Shown piece by piece: positions 51,722 to 59,765 of a stretch of 64,000 bases of DNA. Position 1 is the first letter of the stretch. Every line of letters begins with the position of its first letter. Made by a program: the position numbers and the translations under genes. The notes under the pieces were generated by a model that ran no database searches, was not told where the DNA came from, and saw nothing but the letters and a program-made list of their open reading frames with translations. This stretch comes from Streptomyces djakartensis (GTDB lineage Bacteria; Actinomycetota; Actinomycetes; Streptomycetales; Streptomycetaceae): NCBI RefSeq assembly GCF_014651075.1, contig NZ_BMWE01000020.1:57563-121562 (forward strand), in the 5' to 3' direction.

Positions 51722-52965
51722 CGCGGAGGCTCCCATCGCCGAGCGTCGTCGCGGAGATCGTCGAAGGCCGACTTCAGTTGGATCAACGCGTGCCGCACCT
51801 GCGGCAGTTCCAACGGTGTGGGTGAGGTGAGGCATTCCGCGCGTTCCGTGTCGGAGCCGTGCAACAGTGCGCCGGTGGACAGTCGCACGCGCGGGGCTTC
51901 GAGATCGTCGCCGAAGCGGTGGCCGCCCGGGGCCGGCAGGCCGATGCGGGCGGAGAGGAAGTCCTCGAGTTCCTGTGCGTCGCCGACGCCGTGCGCGCTG
52001 AGCGCGGGCCGCAGCGGGGTGAGGTCGACGTACAGGTGGCGCCCGGCCTGCGGGGGCCGCGCGAGGGCACCCGCGGTGACCACGGCGGAGTGCGCCTCGG
52101 CGGCCAGGCGTGCGTGCAGGCGTACGGCGGTGGCGACGCGCTCCCTGAGCGGTTCCGGCTCTCCCAGGGCGTAGGCGGCCGCCGCCGCGACGGGGGCGGC
52201 GACGCGGGCGTCGAGAGCCGTGAGGACGTCGAGCACGCGCGCGTGAAGACCTTCGGCGTCGTCGCCGGCCGGGAAGCGGGCCACGGCGGCCGGCCAGCCC
52301 GGCGGGAGCAGGGCACCGGCCAGGTCGGTGACGACGGTGACCCGGTCGGGCAGCATCTCGGCGGGGCTGAGCAGCACCGTGTCGTGCGGATCGTGCAGGG
52401 TGTCGCGCCAGGTCTCGTCGCTGATCAGGTGCAGGCCCTCACCCTGGGCGGCCTCGACGGTCTCGTGCAGGAGCTCGGGAGGGGCGACCCGGGCCGTGGG
52501 GTCGTCGGCGACGGACAGCACGAGCAGGCGCGGATCGCCGCCCTCGGCGCGGACCCGGCGCACGGTCTCCAGGAGGGCGTACGGGTCGGGTACCCCACCG
52601 CTCTCCGGCGGGGTCGGCACGTGGAAGGCGGGGCGCCCCAGCAGGCGGGCGTACGGCGCCCACCAGGCGGCGCACGGCCTGGGCACCAGGACGTCGCCGC
52701 CCAGGGCGGCGGTCAGCGCGAGCAGCAGGGCGGGGGCGCCGGGGCCGGCGGCCACGTGGCCGGGGGCACAGGGCAGGCCGCGCCGCTCCCAGTAGGCGCA
52801 GGCGGCCTCGCGCACGGCCGGGCCGCCGCCGACCGGCTCGTGATCACCGCGGGAGGCCGCGGCGGCGAGCACCGCGGACAGCTCCGGCAGTACGGGCAGT
52901 CCGTCCTCGGGGAGCGGCGGCCCGAACCGGACGGGGCCGTGGCCTTGCGGGTCCGTCCGCCGCAT
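51718..52965 (-). CDS. aminotransferase-fold (class I/II) protein lacking the PLP lysine
   Basis: 415 residues with the outline of fold-type I aminotransferases: GGGPAVREAACAYWERRG, Asp183 in LISDETWRDTL (PLP nitrogen ligand) and Arg361 in PRVRLSTG. The active-site region that should read S-x-S-K-x8-G is VTDLAGALLPPGWPAAV (211-227) with no lysine. The only Lys in the protein is Lys398 near the C-terminus. NPxNPTG is altered to VADDPTA. This points to a pseudoenzyme or a binding/regulatory role. ATG after GGAGG; coupled to the metallo-hydrolase. Confidence 0.85.
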   Translation of the reverse strand: MRRTDPQGHGPVRFGPPLPEDGLPVLPELSAVLAAAASRGDHEPVGGGPAVREAACAYWERRGLPCAPGHVAAGPGAPALLLALTAALGGDVLVPRPCAAWWAPYARLLGRPAFHVPTPPESGGVPDPYALLETVRRVRAEGGDPRLLVLSVADDPTARVAPPELLHETVEAAQGEGLHLISDETWRDTLHDPHDTVLLSPAEMLPDRVTVVTDLAGALLPPGWPAAVARFPAGDDAEGLHARVLDVLTALDARVAAPVAAAAAYALGEPEPLRERVATAVRLHARLAAEAHSAVVTAGALARPPQAGRHLYVDLTPLRPALSAHGVGDAQELEDFLSARIGLPAPGGHRFGDDLEAPRVRLSTGALLHGSDTERAECLTSPTPLELPQVRHALIQLKSAFDDLRDDARRWEPPR

Positions 52966-53207
52966 CCGTACCTCCGCAGTGCCAGGGCCAGGGCCAGTGC
53001 CTGGTGCCGCCTTGTGTCGCCTTCGGCGTGTGCGCCGTCCAATGCCCGTTCGTCCGTGCGGTGCGGCTCGTTTCCTCGGCTCCGGGTACCCAGGTCTCCG
53101 CCGTCCCATGGGCACCCCGCCGGGTCGTGACGGTCACAGCATGATCGGGCCGGGCCGGGGAAAGAGGGGCCGATCGGGGGCGGTGGCGCGTGTGGGGGGC
53201 GGGTGGG

Positions 53208-54575
53208 TCAGCGATACGGATCGCTCTCCCGGTTGCGCAGCCGGTGCGCGGCGGCTCCGAACGCGCCCGCGATCAGCAACCCGCCGGCGACCAGGGCGGG
53301 CACGGAGTCCCTGAAGGCGCCTCCGTCACCGGCCCGCACCCCGCGCCGCACGGCCGCTCCTCCGCAGTCGTCCTCGTGCTGCCACGACCCACCGGCCGCT
53401 TCACCGCCCAACTCGCCGGCAGCTTCATCGCTCAGCTCGCCGGCCGCCTCGCCACCCAGCTCGCCGGCCGCTTCCCCGCCCAGCGAGCCAGCCGCTTCAC
53501 CGCCCGGTTCGCCGGCCGCTTCACCGCCCAGCGAGCCAGCTGCTTCATCAGCCGTTTCGCCGACCCCGCCAGCGCCCGACACACCGGCCCGGCCACCAGC
53601 CGCCTCGCCACCCAGCTCACCGGCCTCACCGGCGTCACCGGCCTCACCGCCCAGCTCACCAGCCACTTCCCCACCCGGTTCGCCAGCCGCTTCACCACCC
53701 GGTTCGCCGACCCCGCCAGCGCCCGACACACCGGCCCGGCCACCAGCCGCCTCGCCACCCAGCTCACCGGCCTCACCGGCCTCACCGGCCTCACCGCCCA
53801 GCTCACCAGCCACTTCCCCGCCCGGTTCGCCAGCCGCTTCATCGCCCAGCTCGCCGGCCGCCTCGCCACCCAGCTCGCCGTCCCCTTCCCCGCCCAGCGA
53901 GCCATCCGCTTCACCACCCGGTTCGCCGACCCCGCCAGCGCCCGACACACCGGCCCGGCCACCAGCCGCCTCGCCACCCAGCTCACCGGCCTCACCGCCC
54001 AGCTCACCAGCCACCTCCTCGCCCAGCTCGCCGGCCCCTTCGTCGCCCGGCTCTCCCGCCCAGCCGGTGGCCGGTTCGTGGTCCGGGTCGTCGGCCCGGC
54101 AGGGGTCGTGGGTGGGCGGGGTGGTGGGAGACGGCTTGTGCGACGGGCTGTGACCGCCTCCGCCGTCGGCCACCGTGAACGTCGCGCTCCACTCCTTGCC
54201 CTTACCGCCGGGAGCGGCGGGACAGGTGCCGTCGACGGTCCAGGCCGAGTCCTTGCCCGGGCCGGGGTCGCCCTTCAGGTCGTGGGCGATACGGGCGGTG
54301 CCGCGGTAGGCGGGCCCGGACACCTTGTCGTCGTTGCCGGTCACCCTGCGCAGCGGGACCGTGCCCTCGTCGAAGGCCTGCGAGGTCGCGTCGATGGTGT
54401 CGGGCGGATGCCCGCCGTCCGGATCACAGCTCACCGAGATGGTGAGTGTGCCTCCGGGCCCGACGGTGGCCGGGCTGACCTCGGCGGCGGGTTCGGCGGC
54501 GACGCCCGGCGCGAAGCTCAGCAGAGCCGAGCCGGCCAGGGCGGCGACGGACAGTGCGTGGAGGGTGCGGCACAT
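53208..54575 (-). CDS. exported repetitive Gly/Glu/Ala-rich surface protein
   Basis: 455 residues. Signal peptide (MCRTLHALSVAALAGSALLS, cleaved near GVAA), an Ig-like part at about 30-140 with two Cys, a Pro/Thr/His linker, then about 235 residues (170-405) built from variants of AGELGGEA and three copies of a block GGRAGVSGAGGVGE. A C-terminal helix (VPALVAGGLLIAGAFGAAAH) with a basic tail anchors it in the membrane. No sortase motif. ATG with AAGGAG. The DNA repeats (76 nt, identical three times) imply recent expansion. Function unknown: stalk, adhesin or hydrated spacer are possibilities. Confidence 0.8.
   Translation of the reverse strand: MCRTLHALSVAALAGSALLSFAPGVAAEPAAEVSPATVGPGGTLTISVSCDPDGGHPPDTIDATSQAFDEGTVPLRRVTGNDDKVSGPAYRGTARIAHDLKGDPGPGKDSAWTVDGTCPAAPGGKGKEWSATFTVADGGGGHSPSHKPSPTTPPTHDPCRADDPDHEPATGWAGEPGDEGAGELGEEVAGELGGEAGELGGEAAGGRAGVSGAGGVGEPGGEADGSLGGEGDGELGGEAAGELGDEAAGEPGGEVAGELGGEAGEAGEAGELGGEAAGGRAGVSGAGGVGEPGGEAAGEPGGEVAGELGGEAGDAGEAGELGGEAAGGRAGVSGAGGVGETADEAAGSLGGEAAGEPGGEAAGSLGGEAAGELGGEAAGELSDEAAGELGGEAAGGSWQHEDDCGGAAVRRGVRAGDGGAFRDSVPALVAGGLLIAGAFGAAAHRLRNRESDPYR
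53556..53997. repeat. three identical 76-nt repeats within the surface protein gene
   Basis: Copies at 53556-53631, 53703-53778 and 53922-53997, all beginning TTCGCCGACCCCGCCAGCGC and identical through 76 nt. The spacings, 147 and 219 nt, are multiples of three. They lie in a larger array of 15-30 nt units at about 53400-54050. Confidence 0.9.
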
Positions 54576-54695
54576 GGCGCGAGCTCCTTCGGGCGACGGC
54601 AGGAATGCCCTTCTGCCATCACAGCCAGCCCGGCAGGTCAGCGCGCGCGACCGGCCCCCATTAGCGGGACAGCGCCCTCCGACCGGGTGAACGCG

Positions 54696-55490
54696 CTACG
54701 CGATGTCCCGCATGACCTGCTCCCGCACCCGCCCGCAGCACCGGCTGATCAGCCGCGACACATGCATCTGCGAGATCCCCAGCTCCTCGGCGATCCGGCT
54801 CTGCGTCATGTCCCCGAAGAACCGCATGTACAGAATCGCCCGCTCCCGCTCGGGCAGCGCCGCCAGCCGGGCCTTCACGGACTCGCGGTCGACGACCGTG
54901 TCCAGCGCCGGGTCCGGGGACCCCAGCGCGTCACTCAGGGAGTACCCGTCCTCGGCGCCGGGCAGCTCCGCGTCCAGGGACAGGGCGGTGAAGCTCTCCA
55001 GAGCTTCCAGGCCCGCCTTGACGTCCTCCTCGCTCATCCTCGCGTGCTCGGCGATCTCGGCGACCGTGGGCCGGCGGCCGGAGATGGTCTGGGACAGATC
55101 CCGGGAAGCCAGCCGGACGCGGTTGCGCAGGTCCTGGACCCGGCGGGGGACGTGCAGGGTCCACATGTGGTCGCGGAAGTGCCGCTTGATCTCACCCGTG
55201 ACGGTGGGCACCGCGTAGCTCTCGAAGGCGTTGCCCAGCTCCGGGTCGTACCGGTCGACGGCCTTGACCAGGCCGAGGGCCGCCACCTGGCGCAGGTCCT
55301 CGAAGCTCTCGCCACGGCTGCGGAAGCGTCCGGCGAGACGGTCGGCCATGGGCAGCCAGGCCTCGACGATCTCGTCGCGGAGCGCGTCGCGCTCGGGCCC
55401 GGCGGGGAGGGCGGCGAGCCTGCGGAAGGCGTCGGCCGTGTCGGGGGCGTCGTCGTGGGGGTGCTGCTTCGCGCGTGTGTGAATCGGCAT
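54696..55490 (-). CDS. SigB/SigF-family RNA polymerase sigma factor
   Basis: 264 residues of the group 3 type: region 2 FEDLRQVAALGLVKAVDRYDPELGNAFESYAVPTVTGEIKRHFRD, region 3 and region 4 RAILYMRFFGDMTQSRIAEELGISQMHVSRLI. The N-terminus is short. Neither an anti-sigma factor nor an antagonist gene is adjacent, as for several of the nine SigB-like factors in S. coelicolor; gene order would suit sigK, but that is memory only. It probably controls the stress-like genes to its right, one of which has a SigB-type promoter. Confidence 0.93.
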   Translation of the reverse strand: MPIHTRAKQHPHDDAPDTADAFRRLAALPAGPERDALRDEIVEAWLPMADRLAGRFRSRGESFEDLRQVAALGLVKAVDRYDPELGNAFESYAVPTVTGEIKRHFRDHMWTLHVPRRVQDLRNRVRLASRDLSQTISGRRPTVAEIAEHARMSEEDVKAGLEALESFTALSLDAELPGAEDGYSLSDALGSPDPALDTVVDRESVKARLAALPERERAILYMRFFGDMTQSRIAEELGISQMHVSRLISRCCGRVREQVMRDIA

Positions 55491-55732
55491 GATGCGTCAC
55501 AATTCCCTTATAGGTGCCTTGTGTTGCCGGTCACCGTGGGAGCTCGGCCGCTGTGGGACAGGACCGCCGGTGGCGGCGCTTGACGCCGCTCCCTCACGGA
55601 CGTGCCTCCTGTCCGAAGCACTGAGGGGCGCCTGCCCTCCGCCCCTGCCCGCAAACCCGCCCCAGGTTTTCCGCCGTCGCGCAGGGTGACTCGTACCGCT
55701 GGCCCCTTCCCCCTACGTCCGGGAGGTCGTAC

Positions 55733-57526
55733 ATGAGCACCAACGTCTCCGATTACGTCCTGCACAGGCTGCGCGAGTGGGGAGTGGAGCAGGTCTTCGG
55801 CTATCCGGGCGACGGCATCAACGGCCTGCTCGCCGCATGGGGCCGGGCCGAGAACGAGCCACGTTTCGTACAGTCGCGGCACGAGGAGATGTCCGCGTTC
55901 CAGGCGGTCGGCTACGCCAAGTTCAGCGGCCGTCTCGGGGTGTGCGCCGCGACGTCGGGGCCGGGCGCGATCCATCTGCTGAACGGCCTGTACGACGCCA
56001 AACTGGACCATGTGCCGGTACTGGCGATCGTCGGCCAGACGCACCGCACCGCGATGGGCGGCTCCTACCAGCAGGAAGTGGATCTGCACACGCTGTTCAA
56101 GGATGTCGCCTCCGATTTCGTGGAGACGGTGACGGTGCCGGAGCAGCTGCCGAACGTGCTGGACCGGGCGATCCGCACCGCGTACGCGCGGCGCTGCCCG
56201 ACCGCGATCATCATCCCGGGTGATGTGCAGGAGCTCGACTACTCGCCGCCGACGCACGAGTTCAAGATGGTCCCCTCGAGTCTGGACCGCAGCTCGTGGA
56301 CGGCGGTGCCCTCCGAGGACTCGGTGCGGCGGGCCGCCGAGATCCTCAACTCCGGTGACAAGGTGGCGATTCTGGTCGGCCAGGGCGCGGCCGGCGCGCG
56401 GGCCGAGGTCGAGCGGATCGCCGAGCTGCTCGGCGCGGGCGTCGCCAAGGCGCTGCTCGGCAAGGACGTCATCAGCGACGAACTGCCGTACGTCACCGGA
56501 TCGATCGGCCTGCTGGGCACGCGACCGTCGTACGAGCTGATGCGTGACTGCGACACCTTGCTGACCATCGGCTCGTCGTTCCCGTACTCCCAGTTCCTGC
56601 CGGAGTTCGGCAAGGCGCGGGGTGTGCAGATCGACATCGACCCGCACATGGTCGGGATGCGCTACCCGTACGAGGTGAACCTGGTCGGTGACGCGAAGGC
56701 CACCCTGGAACGGCTGATCCCGCTGATCGAGGGCGGACGCGGGCGCGAGTGGTACGACACGGTGTGCGCGAACGTGACGCTGTGGCGTGACGTGATGGAG
56801 CGCCGGGCGGGGCTCGACGCCGATCCGATCAACCCGGAGTACGTGGCCCGCGCGCTGGACCCGCTGCTGCCGGACAACGCGATCGTCACCTCCGACTCCG
56901 GTTCGACGGCGAACTGGTACGCCCGGCACCTCACCATGCGGCCGGGCATGCGCGGTTCGCTCTCCGGGACGCTGGCGACGATGGGCTGCGGGGTGCCGTA
57001 CGTCATCGGCGCCAAGTTCGCGCACCCGGACCGGCCGGCGATCGCGCTGGTCGGCGACGGGGCGATGCAGATGAACGGGATGGCGGAGCTGATCACGGCG
57101 GCGAAGTACCGGCATCTGTGGGAGGACCCGCGACTGGTGGTCGCGGTGTGGAACAACCACGATCTGAATCAGGTCACATGGGAGATGCGTGCCATGGAGG
57201 GCGCACCGTCGTTCCTGCCCTCGCAGGAGCTGCCCGACGTGCAGTACGCGGCGTTCGCCCGTTCGCTGGGGCTGACCGGCATCCGGGTGGAGAAGCCCGA
57301 GGACGTCGAGGCGGCCTGGCGTGCCGCGCTGGCGGCGGACGGTCCCGCGGTGGTCGAGTTCCTGACCGATCCGGCTGTCCCACCGATCCCGCCGCACGCC
57401 ACCTGGGACCAGATGGAGGCGACCGCCGCGTCGATCCTGAAGGGTGACGCGGACCGGGCATCGGTGGTCAAGCAGGGCTTCAAGGCGAAGGTGCAGGAGT
57501 TCCTGCCGGGGCGGGAGAAGAAGTAG
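55733..57526 (+). CDS. thiamine-pyrophosphate enzyme, pyruvate oxidase/acetolactate synthase-like
   Basis: 597 residues with the three TPP-enzyme domains. N-terminal Pyr domain with catalytic Glu in QSRHEEMSAFQAVGYAK; middle domain 190-330; C-terminal PP domain with VGDGAMQMNGMAELITAAKY as the Gly-Asp-Gly to Asn metal motif. Resembles pyruvate oxidase (PoxB-like) and stress-induced TPP enzymes of Streptomyces. ATG after GGGAGG. Upstream a GTTT-N14-GGGTGA near 55666-55689 weakly resembles a SigB promoter. Its end overlaps a small gene on the other strand by 47 nt. Confidence 0.9.
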   Translation: MSTNVSDYVLHRLREWGVEQVFGYPGDGINGLLAAWGRAENEPRFVQSRHEEMSAFQAVGYAKFSGRLGVCAATSGPGAIHLLNGLYDAKLDHVPVLAIVGQTHRTAMGGSYQQEVDLHTLFKDVASDFVETVTVPEQLPNVLDRAIRTAYARRCPTAIIIPGDVQELDYSPPTHEFKMVPSSLDRSSWTAVPSEDSVRRAAEILNSGDKVAILVGQGAAGARAEVERIAELLGAGVAKALLGKDVISDELPYVTGSIGLLGTRPSYELMRDCDTLLTIGSSFPYSQFLPEFGKARGVQIDIDPHMVGMRYPYEVNLVGDAKATLERLIPLIEGGRGREWYDTVCANVTLWRDVMERRAGLDADPINPEYVARALDPLLPDNAIVTSDSGSTANWYARHLTMRPGMRGSLSGTLATMGCGVPYVIGAKFAHPDRPAIALVGDGAMQMNGMAELITAAKYRHLWEDPRLVVAVWNNHDLNQVTWEMRAMEGAPSFLPSQELPDVQYAAFARSLGLTGIRVEKPEDVEAAWRAALAADGPAVVEFLTDPAVPPIPPHATWDQMEATAASILKGDADRASVVKQGFKAKVQEFLPGREKK

Positions 57527-57665
57527 CCGCGGCGGGGGCGGGAGGCACGCCGGCCGGTTCGCTCCGGTCGGCGTCGTCCTGCGGCAGCAGCAGTTCCTCG
57601 TAACGGCCCAGCACCAGCACCACTCCGAGCATGAGCAGCGGGATGAGCACAGCGAACAGCGCCAT
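57480..57665 (-). CDS. small membrane protein, 61 residues
   Basis: MALFAVLIPLLMLGVVLVLG forms one helix, followed by RYEELLLPQDDADRSEP and a Pro/Ala tail. ATG with GGGGAAGGA. Its 3' end overlaps the TPP enzyme's 3' end by 47 nt on the opposite strand. Streptomyces stress loci often hold such mini proteins; no function known. Confidence 0.75.
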   Translation of the reverse strand: MALFAVLIPLLMLGVVLVLGRYEELLLPQDDADRSEPAGVPPAPAAATSSPAPAGTPAPSP

Positions 57666-57767
57666 GACGTGTCCTTCCCCAGGAATGTGTGGGGGGGTGC
57701 GATCCGGGTCTCCCGGAGGCGGTGGCGCAAACCAGCGCGGCGCGCGGCGATCCGGTGGGCGCAGCCC

Positions 57768-57792
57768 GTGTCGGCTTCCGGTGTACGGGTAC
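57768..57792 (+). promoter_or_regulatory. candidate SigB-type promoter
   Basis: GTGTC, 14 bp, GGGTAC: a full match to the SigB-family consensus GNNTN-N14-16-GGGTAY. The predicted start of transcription is about 26 nt before the DUF2795 ATG. Confidence 0.6.
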
Positions 57793-57824
57793 GCGGTGCG
57801 GACCCCGAAGGTCTGGAGGGAGAC

Positions 57825-58226
57825 ATGCAGCGAGGCAGCGACCGGCTGAACGTCCACCGGGACGACGAGATGAAGCACGAACTGCAGGGTCTGCTCAGGT
57901 CCGGGCACCCCACCCGCAGTGAGGAGTGGCACGACCCGGAGCCGGCTGCCGAGGACGACCCCGAGGTCGCGTACGGGCCGGTGACGCCGAGCCGTGCCCC
58001 GACGTCCCTGGAGTCGGTGCGGCTGGAACTGGCCAGGATCCTGGGCCGCAGGGCGTTCCCCGCGAACGCGCGGGAGCTGGTCCGCGAGTTGCGCGAACAC
58101 CAGGCGCCCGACGCCCTCGTCGAGGACCTGGAGCGGCTGCCGCACAAGGAGCGCTACGGCAACGTCCAGGAGCTGGCCCAGGCCCTGGTCCGGGCCCGGG
58201 AGACCGGGCCGGAGGAGTACGCGTAA
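57825..58226 (+). CDS. DUF2795 domain protein
   Basis: 133 residues: acidic, His/Asp-rich first half and the DUF2795 domain at about 67-125 (LARILGRRAFPANARELVREL, LPHKERYGNVQELAQAL). DUF2795 proteins are small stress-related actinobacterial proteins of unknown biochemistry. ATG with GGAGGGAGAC. A SigB-type promoter precedes it and it starts a cluster continuing with CBS and DJ-1/PfpI genes. Confidence 0.85.
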   Translation: MQRGSDRLNVHRDDEMKHELQGLLRSGHPTRSEEWHDPEPAAEDDPEVAYGPVTPSRAPTSLESVRLELARILGRRAFPANARELVRELREHQAPDALVEDLERLPHKERYGNVQELAQALVRARETGPEEYA

Positions 58227-58311
58227 GGGCCGCGCGGGGGTCTCGCGGCCGCACCACGCCGGTGCGGCCGCGACCCCCTGCCGGCGCTGGTCACGGACGG
58301 AGGCAGTCCCC

Positions 58312-58737
58312 GTGAAGGCCGAGTTGGTGAAGGACGTGATGACCCCGGGTGTGGTCGCCGTGCGCCCGGACGCCTCGCTCGTCGAGGCGGCGCTGTTGAT
58401 GCGCACGCAGAACATCGGCGACGTGGTGGTGGCCGACGGGCAGGACGTGATCGGGGTGCTCACCGACCGTGACATCACGATTCGGGCGGTCGCCGACGGC
58501 ACCGACCCGATGACCGTGAGCGCGCGGACCGTGTGCACGCAGGATCCGGTGACGGTGGCGCCCGACGACCGGGTGGCGACCGCGGTGGCGTTGATGCGTG
58601 AGCACGCGGTGCGCCGGCTGCCGGTGGTGGAGAACGGGCTGCCGGTCGGGATCGTGACCCTCGGTGATGTGGCCGAGGCCGAGGATCCCGCGTCGGCGCT
58701 CGCCGACATCAGCCGGGCCGAACCGGACGCCGGGTGA
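58312..58737 (+). CDS. CBS-domain pair protein
   Basis: 141 residues composed of two CBS motifs (KDVMTPGVVAVRPDASLVEAALLM; VGIVTLGDVAEAED at the second), a Bateman module that binds adenosyl ligands. GTG start with ACGGAGG. Free-standing CBS proteins sense energy charge; the partner is unknown. Same strand as DUF2795, 85 nt apart, and close to DJ-1/PfpI. Confidence 0.92.
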   Translation: MKAELVKDVMTPGVVAVRPDASLVEAALLMRTQNIGDVVVADGQDVIGVLTDRDITIRAVADGTDPMTVSARTVCTQDPVTVAPDDRVATAVALMREHAVRRLPVVENGLPVGIVTLGDVAEAEDPASALADISRAEPDAG

Positions 58738-58784
58738 CCCCCGTCGCCGACTACGAAGAGCAACAGGAAAGGACGTCGAACATC

Positions 58785-59327
58785 ATGCGTATCGCGTTTC
58801 TGGTCGCACCCGAGGGCGTGGAGCAGGTCGAGCTGACCGATCCGTGGCAGGCCGCGAAGGACGCCGGTCACGAACCGGTGCTGGTGTCGACGCGGCAGGG
58901 GGAGATCCAGGCCTTCAACCACCTGGACAAGGCGGACACCTTCCCCGTCGACCAGGTGGTGGGCGAGGCCTCTCCGGGCTCGTTCGGGGCCCTGGTACTG
59001 CCGGGCGGCGTGGCCAACCCGGACTTCCTTCGCATGGACGACAAGGCCGTGGCGTTCGTCCGGGACTTCTTCGAGCAGGGCCGTCCGGTGGCCGCGATCT
59101 GCCACGCGCCGTGGACGCTGGTCGAGGCGGACGTCGTACGGGGCCGGGTGCTGACCTCGTGGCCGAGTCTGCGGACGGACATCCGCAACGCGGGCGGCAC
59201 CTGGGTCGACGAGCAGGTGAAGGTCTGCGACCACGGGGCCAACAAGCTGGTCACCAGCCGCAAGCCGGACGATCTGAAGGCGTTCTGCGAGACCTTCCTG
59301 GAGGTCTTCGCCCAGGAGGCCGCCTGA
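58785..59327 (+). CDS. DJ-1/PfpI-family protein
   Basis: 180 residues. Nucleophile elbow AAICHAPW with Cys106 and His107, Glu in the PEGVEQVEL region, typical of PfpI/YhbO-type stress proteins (protease- or glyoxalase-like, deglycase claims debated). The ATG of MRIAFLVAPEG is used; a GTG at 58734 overlapping the CBS stop would add 17 residues, not conserved in pattern. Probably co-transcribed with the CBS gene. Confidence 0.9.
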   Translation: MRIAFLVAPEGVEQVELTDPWQAAKDAGHEPVLVSTRQGEIQAFNHLDKADTFPVDQVVGEASPGSFGALVLPGGVANPDFLRMDDKAVAFVRDFFEQGRPVAAICHAPWTLVEADVVRGRVLTSWPSLRTDIRNAGGTWVDEQVKVCDHGANKLVTSRKPDDLKAFCETFLEVFAQEAA

Positions 59328-59413
59328 CGCAGGCGTTCCGGCCGGAGGATCCCGTACACGCCGTTGACCAGGGCGTCCGCCTCGACGCCCTGGTCGCCGG
59401 TGAGCTGAGGGGC

Positions 59414-59701
59414 TCAGGTGCCGGGGGTGCCGGGAGTCGCCGACTCCCCGCTTCCCCGCTCCCGGGCCCCTTCGCGTGTGCGGCCCGCGGCCACCCGGCG
59501 GTCCGGGTTGCGGCGCAGGTACTCGCCCTCGAGTTGCGCCATGCGCTCGTTGTGGGTCCGCAGCGCGTCGTTCGAGCCGTAGAGCAGTGTGTCGTGGCGT
59601 GTGCGGTGGATGGTCTCCAGCTCCTTCATGAGCTGCTGGTCGTCCAGCCGGTCCGGGTCCACTCCGGTCATGGTGTCGCCCCGCTCGTCGTGTTCGTTCA
59701 T
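59414..59701 (-). CDS. DUF6158 family small protein
   Basis: 95 residues with the DUF6158 pattern: LDDQQLMKELETIHRTRHDTL, YGSNDALRTHNERMAQLEGEYLRRNPDR, then a Gly/Thr/Pro tail. Helical, charged, cytosolic. GGGTAC (a SigB -10 form) lies 10 nt upstream, but a matching -35 is not clear. An ATG 10 codons later (MTGVDPDRL) with GAGCGGGG is an alternative start. Unknown function; common in Streptomyces stress loci. Confidence 0.8.
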   Translation of the reverse strand: MNEHDERGDTMTGVDPDRLDDQQLMKELETIHRTRHDTLLYGSNDALRTHNERMAQLEGEYLRRNPDRRVAAGRTREGARERGSGESATPGTPGT

Positions 59702-59765
59702 GCGGTCCGGGTACCCGCCCCGGAAACAACTGAGCACTACCCCCGAGCGGCATCCGGGAGGACCG

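Noticed and set aside
53400..54050. Possible CRISPR-like repeat array
   Set aside because: Repeat spacing is irregular, units are codon multiples and lie in frame in a protein gene; no cas genes.
53190..55583. A 797-codon open frame on the plus strand across the repeat gene and sigma factor gene
   Set aside because: It crosses two well-supported minus-strand genes; its Ala/Arg/Ser repeats are the mirror of the Gly/Glu repeats; no ribosome site or signal peptide.
55666..55689. SigB-like promoter GTTT-N14-GGGTGA before the TPP enzyme
   Set aside because: The -10 deviates from GGGTAY in the last two bases; kept only as a weak hint.
59711..59716. GGGTAC (minus strand) as SigB promoter of the DUF6158 gene
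   Set aside because: No GNNTN at 14-16 bp upstream and too close to the first ATG.
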